Positions 1 to 6,200 of a stretch of 6,200 bases of DNA are shown here, piece by piece (within the stretch, counting starts at the first letter, position 1; every line of letters starts with the position of its first letter). The notes under the pieces are model-generated. The model was not told where the DNA came from. It made no database searches and saw nothing but the letters and a program-made list of their open reading frames with translations. Origin of the DNA: Flavobacteriales bacterium (GTDB taxonomy: Bacteria > Bacteroidota > Bacteroidia > Flavobacteriales_D > Crocinitomicaceae); assembly GCA_947461185.1 (NCBI GenBank), contig CANHJY010000124.1, positions 1 through 6,200 on the forward strand, given 5' to 3'. The translations under genes and the position numbers were made by a program.

Positions 1-411
1 TCCGTCCGAAATACTCATGTTTGTAATGGCATCTTTGAAAATAGGTAAAGCCTCTTTCGCAGCCTCCTCAGCTGCGCGATTTAAAGTTGTTTCAAATTTT
101 TCAACTTGACCATCTAATCCCCATTCCAAAGCTTTTTCTCTCATTTTTAAAGCATCTTCAGGAAATGGTAATTTAATTGCTGTATTTCCGAGAAACCCGT
201 CTGTGATAGAAGTTAAATTCACTGAATTAGTAGCGCCAACAACTAAGGCTTCCTTTAAACCGGAAATAACCTCTGCATTGGTTAATTGAGGGGTTGAAGT
301 ACCACCTGAACCACTTGTTGTTGTATTTACAATGTCGGCCATCTCTTTCATTACATCACACGAAGAGAAAATTAGAATTAACGCAAGACTTATACTCAAA
401 TATTTTTTCAT
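1..411 (-). CDS. DUF4197-family lipoprotein, partial (C-terminal part beyond window)
   Basis: The frame is open from the ATG at 411-409 to the window edge and gives 137 residues. The N-terminus is a lipoprotein signal: two lysines, a hydrophobic stretch, then LIFSSC with the lipidated cysteine at residue 18. A Thr/Ser/Gly-rich linker follows (about residues 29-40). The rest matches what I know of the DUF4197 family: GLKEALVVGATNSV (51-64), then DGFLGNTAIKLPFPE (71-85), then LNRAAEEAAKEALPIF (110-125) and DAITNMSISDG (127-137). The family has no established biochemical function; members are predicted envelope lipoproteins usually a little over 200 residues long, so roughly the last third or more is missing here. 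The gene lies downstream of and co-oriented with the large secreted-protein gene, but a strong hairpin terminator lies between them, so it probably has its own promoter. Family call is by recognition of motifs; role is unknown. Confidence 0.85.
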   Translation of the reverse strand, partial: MKKYLSISLALILIFSSCDVMKEMADIVNTTTSGSGGTSTPQLTNAEVISGLKEALVVGATNSVNLTSITDGFLGNTAIKLPFPEDALKMREKALEWGLDGQVEKFETTLNRAAEEAAKEALPIFKDAITNMSISDG

Positions 412-432
412 AGCAATTTTATAAAACGAGAC

Positions 433-440
433 TAAATATA
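433..440 (-). promoter_or_regulatory. Candidate -7 promoter element for the DUF4197 gene
   Basis: Read on the minus strand, TATATTTA matches seven of eight positions of the Bacteroidota -7 consensus TAnnTTTG. It would place the transcription start near 429, giving a leader of about 17 nt before the ATG at 411. No convincing TTG -33 element is visible at the right distance, and that region would fall inside the upstream terminator hairpin. A promoter is needed somewhere here because of that terminator, but this exact site is tentative in such AT-rich sequence. Confidence 0.3.
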
Positions 441-442
441 AC

Positions 443-474
443 TAAAAAGTGGTTAAACGCTTGTTTAACCACTT
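443..474 (-). terminator. Rho-independent-type terminator of the secreted-protein gene
   Basis: The arms at 447-458 and 463-474 form a perfect 12-bp inverted repeat (AAGTGGTTAAAC / GTTTAACCACTT) around a 4-nt loop. On the minus strand the hairpin runs into TTTTTAG, a U-tract partly overlapping the stem base. It starts 38 bp past the TAA stop (514-512) of the minus-strand secreted-protein gene and lies before the next minus-strand gene. The stem is AT-rich, but its perfect pairing and position make terminator function likely. Confidence 0.82.
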
Positions 475-511
475 AAATTTATACTAGGTAATAGTTTCTT
501 TGTATATAATC

Positions 512-3223
512 TTAACGAATCACATTAATGTAACCATTGAATTCATATTTTCCGTCATTTAAAGAATCTTTAACAGAAGCCCTCCAAATATAAGTGCCAT
601 CAGGGACAATTTTACCGTTATAAGTACCATCCCATGAAGCAGATGGATCATTGGATTCCCAAATAACCTCACCCCATTTATTGAAAATGAGTATTGAAAA
701 ATTATAAATGTCAACTCCCGAGATATATAATCTCCAACTTTGATTGTGTTCATCTCCATCTGGGGTAAATGTATTCGGAGCATAAAGTAAGACATCTTGA
801 ACTACTTGCATTATAAGAGTTACAGTGTCTGTACAACCATATTCAGTAGTTACGATTAGTGTCACAGGATATTCACCAACTTCACCTTCTGGAAAAGTGA
901 ATACTGGGTTTTCCAAATAACTATCTGTTGGAGATGAGCCTGGACTTGACCATTGCCATTGAATGGCATCAGCAGATGATCTATCTTGCATTTGCACTGT
1001 AGTTTCAAAAAACGTGGTTGGGTTCGTCGAAAAAGTGAAATCAGCAACAGGAAGTGGTTTTACATTTATGAAATTAATGAATGAATCAACATATACACAA
1101 CCATATATAGATGTAATTGTCATGGTCGCCGAATACTGATTTGGTAGTTCGAAAGTATTTGAAGTTGAATCAGCGCCTTGTTCTAAATAAAAGCTGCCAT
1201 CTGAAAATTCAAAATAAGTTGTAGCAATTTCACTAGGATTTGATGATGAGTTAGTGAATTCAAAATATCCAGGTATACAATCTTCAACTTTATTTGGTGT
1301 AATAGAAGGATAAATCGGTGTAGGGAAAGTGATGATTAAACAGGAATCAGTAGTAGGAGAACCACATGCTTCAGATAATTCAACGCAATATTGTGTGTTC
1401 GTTAATGTAGGATCAACAGTTATCGAAGTTCCTGTTCCAATCGTGGATCCATTTTCTTTCCATGTAAATGTGTATGGAGAAGAACCTCCACTTCCTGTAA
1501 CAGACAATAATATATCGTCTTCAGGACAAATTTGAGTGTCCGGTGTTAATGTCACTATAGATAATGGGGCAGGCTCTCCTATTGTTCCAGTTGCTGTTGT
1601 TATACATCCGTTTTGATCGGTAACTGTAACGGTATGAATTCCTGCGTACAAATCATCTGCAACATTTAATATTGAAGTAGAGTTGTCCCAACTGAAAGAA
1701 TATCCTGGTGTTCCTTGGGTAACAGTGACTTCCATAATTCCATTATTTCCAGAATTACAAGTTGCGTCAACTGTGTTGGTTATTGTGGCAATCATTCCAG
1801 GAATTTCAGTGACAGTTAAACTCACCGTTCCTGTACACCCAACATCAGAAGTTACTGTACATGTATAATTCCCAGCTGACAATCCAGTTGCTGTTTGAGT
1901 AGTTTGATTTAAAGGGTCATCCCATTGGTAAGTAATATTTCCAAGTTGAGGAACCATATTGGCTGTGGCGGTTCCATCAGCTCCTCCAGGACATGATACC
2001 ACTGTTGTTGTTCCGTTAAAAGTTGCTGGAGTATCTCCAACTAAAATACTAGCACTACCAAAACAACCATTAGCATCTGTAATTTGAACAGTGTAGGTCC
2101 CAGCAAAAACTCCAGTTACTGTCTGCTGTGTCGAGCTTAACGTAGGCCAATTGTAAGTAAAAGGAGCTGTTCCTTGACCTGGGGTAGCTGTTACTGTTCC
2201 TATTCCAGATGAACAAATATCAGGTGTTGAGGTTGCTGTTACAGTTGCCGATACCCTGGTAAGCCATGTCGTATCAGATGTTACGGATCCAACGCTAACA
2301 CCACAAGCAGATCCAGTTAAAAAATAACCCGTTGTACCTGGTGGTACTGTGGTAACGTTTAAAACACCATTGTTATATGGAAAGGATTGTCCTAAAGTGT
2401 TTCCCCATTGATAAGTACCCGTTGGACTTGATATCATTTGATAAGGAATGGTTGTTATGGTGTAGTTATTCGTATTAGTAGGGGTGGTTGGAGTAAATCG
2501 CCTTGCATCTTGCAGCGCTGACCATTGTGTGTTATTTCGCCCTGGGGTAATGTGAGCGGCTGCTGCATTATTTTTCTCAGTTCCTTGAATAGCTAAACCA
2601 CCATTCCATGTTGTAGCTATTGGTTTGTTTCCAATGTGATATTCTATATTGTTAGATCCTTCAAATAACAATAACCCCATATAATTGCATTGACCAGTAC
2701 TGAACATAGCTACATTTTCATATAAAACCACAAAAACACGGTTCGGGGCTGTACCAATTGTTTGGTATTTGATTGTTCCGCCCATCGCTGGATTCATATC
2801 TTGATAACAAAGCATTGCTGTATTATATGCTGACGTCAGTGCAGTTGTAGGTAGCGGAGGAATACCGGAAAGAGCCCAAGGACAATAACCATTTGCATTA
2901 GCCAAATTAAACGATACCAAACCATTAGAACCAATCACACATTGCGTGTAATTGGCACCATAAAAATTGAACGTAAAACCAAGGTTAACAACTCCTGACC
3001 AAACATCATCACTCAAGGTAACTGTGGTCGGAGCATTTAAATTTATTCCCGCTGAACCAATTCCGCTGCTACCTGCACAATTTGTTATTACAACAGTTTG
3101 ACCCTGACATACTGTGGCGTCCTGTCCTAAACAAAGATTAACCGGAGGATAAGTTTGGGCCTTTAAATTTGATATTAAGGAAACACTTGTTCCTAAAATA
3201 AGTAGTATATTTTTTAAATTCAT
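512..3223 (-). CDS. Large secreted mosaic protein with SprB-like repeats and gliding-motility-type T9SS C-terminal domain
   Basis: An intact gene of about 903 residues, predicted to be exported by Sec and then carried across the outer membrane by the type IX secretion system. I chose the ATG at 3223-3221: it begins a clean signal peptide (MNLKNILLILG...LKAQ, residues 1-23, cleavage around A-Q), whereas the in-frame ATG at 3244 adds seven charged residues and would sit almost on the predicted transcription start. Order of parts: a beta-rich module at about 68-243 containing LGFTFNFYG and IGSNGLVSF, resembling nidogen-like domains; a spacer; three SprB-like repeats (324-387, 401-463, 477-540); an Ig-like module (about 554-636); two PKD-like modules (about 637-723 and 724-810); and the C-terminal domain (811-903) with APNTFTPDGDEHNQSW, then FSILIFNKWGEVIWES, then WDGTYNGKIVPDGTYIW. 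That last domain is the CHU_C/TIGR04131 type, associated with type B T9SS cargo. No catalytic motif is visible; an adhesin or surface-structural role is an inference. It is not SprB itself, which is several thousand residues long. Confidence 0.92.
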   Translation of the reverse strand: MNLKNILLILGTSVSLISNLKAQTYPPVNLCLGQDATVCQGQTVVITNCAGSSGIGSAGINLNAPTTVTLSDDVWSGVVNLGFTFNFYGANYTQCVIGSNGLVSFNLANANGYCPWALSGIPPLPTTALTSAYNTAMLCYQDMNPAMGGTIKYQTIGTAPNRVFVVLYENVAMFSTGQCNYMGLLLFEGSNNIEYHIGNKPIATTWNGGLAIQGTEKNNAAAAHITPGRNNTQWSALQDARRFTPTTPTNTNNYTITTIPYQMISSPTGTYQWGNTLGQSFPYNNGVLNVTTVPPGTTGYFLTGSACGVSVGSVTSDTTWLTRVSATVTATSTPDICSSGIGTVTATPGQGTAPFTYNWPTLSSTQQTVTGVFAGTYTVQITDANGCFGSASILVGDTPATFNGTTTVVSCPGGADGTATANMVPQLGNITYQWDDPLNQTTQTATGLSAGNYTCTVTSDVGCTGTVSLTVTEIPGMIATITNTVDATCNSGNNGIMEVTVTQGTPGYSFSWDNSTSILNVADDLYAGIHTVTVTDQNGCITTATGTIGEPAPLSIVTLTPDTQICPEDDILLSVTGSGGSSPYTFTWKENGSTIGTGTSITVDPTLTNTQYCVELSEACGSPTTDSCLIITFPTPIYPSITPNKVEDCIPGYFEFTNSSSNPSEIATTYFEFSDGSFYLEQGADSTSNTFELPNQYSATMTITSIYGCVYVDSFINFINVKPLPVADFTFSTNPTTFFETTVQMQDRSSADAIQWQWSSPGSSPTDSYLENPVFTFPEGEVGEYPVTLIVTTEYGCTDTVTLIMQVVQDVLLYAPNTFTPDGDEHNQSWRLYISGVDIYNFSILIFNKWGEVIWESNDPSASWDGTYNGKIVPDGTYIWRASVKDSLNDGKYEFNGYINVIR
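1604..2254 (-). repeat. Three tandem SprB-like protein repeats within the secreted protein
   Basis: Three diverged modules of about 63 residues are encoded at 2254-2063, 2023-1835 and 1795-1604. Each has an early cysteine (residues 337, 411, 489, numbered from the proposed start), then a glycine-containing segment, a Y-x-W or F-x-W motif (YNW, YQW, FSW), an 'aGxYTvtvTD' strand (AGTYTVQITD, AGNYTCTVTS, AGIHTVTVTD) and a closing GC (cysteines 387, 463, 540). This is the pattern of the SprB repeat family found in Bacteroidota surface proteins. The repeats are similar at protein level only; the DNA copies have diverged, so recent tandem duplication is not indicated. Confidence 0.8.
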
Positions 3224-3253
3224 TTTTTCGAATTTCACAAACACTTTGACGTG

Positions 3254-3283
3254 CTAATTTAATTAAAGTTGTCTCACTATCAA
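3254..3283 (-). promoter_or_regulatory. Candidate promoter of the secreted-protein gene
   Basis: On the minus strand a TTG (3283-3281) is followed after 19 nt by TAAATTAG (3261-3254), seven of eight matches to the Bacteroidota -7 consensus TAnnTTTG, with a spacing typical of TTG-N19-TAnnTTTG promoters. Transcription would begin near 3250. That gives a leader of about 26 nt to the ATG at 3223 but only about 5 nt to the alternative ATG at 3244, which supports the downstream start. The match is plausible but unproven in such AT-rich DNA. Confidence 0.45.
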
Positions 3284-3380
3284 TAAAATTTTAATTCTCT
3301 TTTATCAAAGCCATAATGTTAACTTTTCAGAACATATAATTGTTGATTATTTTCCTATTATTAAATCTTGAAAATTTAGT

Positions 3381-3388
3381 TACTTTTG
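3381..3388 (+). promoter_or_regulatory. Predicted -7 promoter element of gdhA
   Basis: TACTTTTG is an exact match to the Bacteroidota -7 consensus TAnnTTTG. Transcription would start near 3392, leaving a leader of about 24 nt before the gdhA ATG. The -33 position has only a poor match (TTA at 3358-3360, 20 nt upstream). The leader (AAAAAATTTATAAA just before the ATG) has no Shine-Dalgarno sequence, which is normal for this phylum. Confidence 0.6.
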
Positions 3389-3403
3389 ACACGTTGATCT
3401 TAA

Positions 3404-4771
<1,368 letters not shown>

Positions 4772-4794
4772 AAATTTTTCGAATATTTTTATTT

Positions 4795-4824
4795 AGGGTC
4801 GGTCTTAGGTCGACCCTTTTTTTT
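4795..4824 (+). terminator. Rho-independent terminator of gdhA
   Basis: AGGGTCG (4795-4801) pairs with CGACCCT (4811-4817). The stem can extend by two G-U wobbles and a C-G pair (4802-4804 with 4808-4810) to a tight TTA loop. It is followed directly by eight Ts (4817-4824). It begins 23 bp after the gdhA stop codon and is the most GC-rich spot in the intergenic region: a textbook intrinsic terminator. Confidence 0.95.
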
Positions 4825-4853
4825 AGTTTTAAAGTGTAATTAAAAGTAAAATA

Positions 4854-6200
4854 ATGTCAGAATTGAAGCAGAGGTATATTGAATATAATCGTGAAGGATT
4901 TTCAGATAATGAATTGTTAGAAATATATAAGGCGATATTAAAGCCTAGAATGATTGAAGAAAAAATGCTTATACTTCTTCGTCAAGGAAAAATTACCAAA
5001 TGGTTTTCTGGATGGGGGCAAGAAGCTATATCAGTAGGATGCACATTGGCAATGGAAAATTCCGAATATATTCTTCCAATGCATAGAAATCTTGGCGTTT
5101 TTACAACTAGAGGCATTCCTCTAGATCGATTATTTGCTCAGTTTCAGGGAAAAATGTCTGGATTTACCAAAGGTAGAGATCGATCATTTCATTTCGGAAC
5201 CCAAGAATATAAATTGGTGGGAATGATATCCCATCTAGGTCCTCAATTGGGTATCGCAGATGGGATAGCATTAGCCGCAAAACTCAAAAATGAACAAAAA
5301 TCAACCTTAGTTTTTTCCGGTGATGGTGGCGCTTCTGAAGGCGATTTTCATGAAGCATTAAATGTTGCCGCCGTTTGGGACCTTCCCGTTATTTTTGCTA
5401 TTGAAAACAATTGTTGGGGATTGTCAACACCATCAATTGAACAATTTAGGTGCAAACAATTTATTGATAAAGGAATAGGTTACGGGATGAATGCTATTCA
5501 AGTGAATGGTAATAATATACTCGAAGTTATCAATTCCGTTAGAAAAATAAACGAAGATATTCGTTCATCAGCCAAACCATATTTACTTGAATTAATGACG
5601 TTTCGCATGAGAGGGCATGAGGAAGCTTCAGGAACTAAATACTACCCAGAAGGGCTTCAAGATGAGTGGCTAAAACAAGATCCTGTTCTGAATTTTGAAA
5701 TGTATTTGAAAGAGATAGGGGTCTTGGATGAGACAACTGAAGCTCAGATTAAAATTAATTTTAAATATGAAATTCAAACTTCTTTTGATAAGGCTAATGC
5801 TGAACCTAAAGTAATTCCCTCATTGGAAGTGGAAATGAATGATGTTTATGCTCCAAATAATTTCGATGTTACTGAAGCTCTAGGAGATAAATCTGAAAAA
5901 CGTTTCATTGATGCGATACAAGATTCGTTAAAACAATCTCTGCACAAATATCCTGAATTGGTAATTATGGGGCAGGATATTGCTGAATATGGAGGTGCAT
6001 TTAAAGTCACTGAAGGATTTGTTGACGAGTTTGGTAAAAATCGTATTAGAAATACCCCTTTGTGCGAGTCTGCAATTGTTGGAGCAGGTTTGGGCCTGTC
6101 AATTGCTGGAATGAAAGCAGTTGTTGAAATGCAATTTGCTGATTTTGTTACTTGTGGATTTAACCAAATTGTGAATAATCTAGCTAAAATCCATTGGAGA
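4854..6200 (+). CDS. Fused alpha/beta 2-oxoacid dehydrogenase E1 component, partial (probably branched-chain type)
   Basis: The frame runs open from the ATG at 4854 to the window edge (449 residues seen; such fusions are usually about 650-700). It encodes the thiamine-diphosphate-dependent decarboxylase (E1) of a 2-oxoacid dehydrogenase complex, which passes the acyl group to the lipoyl domain of E2. The alpha part (about 20-320) has the MHRNLG segment (76-81, His77), the thiamine-diphosphate/Mg motif GDGGASEGDFHEA through ENN (156-186) and RMRGHEEASG (251-260) in the position of the E1-alpha active-site loop. After a linker, the beta part starts near 347 (SEKRFIDAIQ) with GQDIAEYGGAFKVTEGF (373-389), TPLCESAIVGAGLGL (401-415; Glu405 aligns with the glutamate that activates the cofactor) and VEMQFADF (424-431). 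No Shine-Dalgarno sequence is seen. Bacteroidota usually make pyruvate dehydrogenase E1 from separate subunits, and fused forms are commonly annotated as 2-oxoisovalerate dehydrogenase, so a branched-chain substrate is likely but not proven. The left end is only 29 bp after the gdhA terminator. Confidence 0.92.
   Translation, partial: MSELKQRYIEYNREGFSDNELLEIYKAILKPRMIEEKMLILLRQGKITKWFSGWGQEAISVGCTLAMENSEYILPMHRNLGVFTTRGIPLDRLFAQFQGKMSGFTKGRDRSFHFGTQEYKLVGMISHLGPQLGIADGIALAAKLKNEQKSTLVFSGDGGASEGDFHEALNVAAVWDLPVIFAIENNCWGLSTPSIEQFRCKQFIDKGIGYGMNAIQVNGNNILEVINSVRKINEDIRSSAKPYLLELMTFRMRGHEEASGTKYYPEGLQDEWLKQDPVLNFEMYLKEIGVLDETTEAQIKINFKYEIQTSFDKANAEPKVIPSLEVEMNDVYAPNNFDVTEALGDKSEKRFIDAIQDSLKQSLHKYPELVIMGQDIAEYGGAFKVTEGFVDEFGKNRIRNTPLCESAIVGAGLGLSIAGMKAVVEMQFADFVTCGFNQIVNNLAKIHWR

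Noticed and set aside
1329..1868. Plus-strand open frames of 60-70 codons (1329-1535 and 1683-1868) opposite the secreted-protein gene
   Set aside because: They lie antisense inside a gene with clear protein-level repeats, have no recognisable domain, and are rich in Val/Pro/Ser as expected from reading the complement of a Thr-rich repeat gene.
3224..3244. Upstream in-frame ATG at 3244 as the start of the secreted protein
   Set aside because: It would put charged residues (MFVKFEK) ahead of a complete signal peptide and leave almost no leader after the candidate promoter; the ATG at 3223 fits better.
3336..3350. Short inverted repeat ATAAT-TGTTG-ATTAT in the divergent intergenic region
   Set aside because: Five-base arms made only of A and T are expected by chance here; it is too weak to call an operator.
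3246..3400. Similar strings TTTGACGTG (3247 on) and TTTGACACGT (3385 on) in the divergent intergenic region
   Set aside because: The shared core is only six bases plus loose similarity, and the second copy overlaps the gdhA -7 element; not enough to argue for a shared regulator site.

Overview
This 6.2 kb window looks like core chromosome of a Bacteroidota bacterium, most likely Flavobacteriales. The evidence is the AT-rich sequence, the lack of Shine-Dalgarno sites with A-rich leaders before the ATGs, matches to the Bacteroidota -7 promoter element (TAnnTTTG), a type IX secretion (T9SS) gliding-motility-type C-terminal domain, and an alpha/beta-fused 2-oxoacid dehydrogenase E1. Species assignment is not possible from this stretch.

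Layout. Positions 1-411 (minus) hold the 5' part of a DUF4197-family lipoprotein gene; its 3' end lies outside the window. Positions 443-474 form a strong hairpin terminator for the next minus-strand gene. Positions 512-3223 (minus) encode a large secreted mosaic protein of about 903 residues: signal peptide, N-terminal beta-rich module, three SprB-like repeats, Ig/PKD-like modules and a gliding-motility-type T9SS C-terminal domain. A divergent AT-rich intergenic region of about 190 bp carries a candidate promoter for each direction. Positions 3416-4771 (plus) encode an intact NADP-type glutamate dehydrogenase (gdhA), closed by a textbook terminator at 4795-4824. Positions 4854-6200 (plus) hold the first 449 codons of a fused alpha/beta thiamine-diphosphate 2-oxoacid dehydrogenase E1; the gene continues past the right edge.

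How the genes relate. The two minus-strand genes concern the cell envelope and outside of the cell. The two plus-strand genes are metabolic: gdhA links 2-oxoglutarate and ammonium to glutamate, and the E1 probably decarboxylates branched-chain 2-oxoacids, whose parent amino acids are transaminated with glutamate. A terminator separates those two genes, so a shared operon is not implied and the functional link is only an inference.

I found no mobile element, CRISPR array, RNA gene or phage-like module, and nothing that I would call a new biological system. The most noteworthy items are the architecture of the secreted mosaic protein and the very compact promoter/terminator arrangement between genes.
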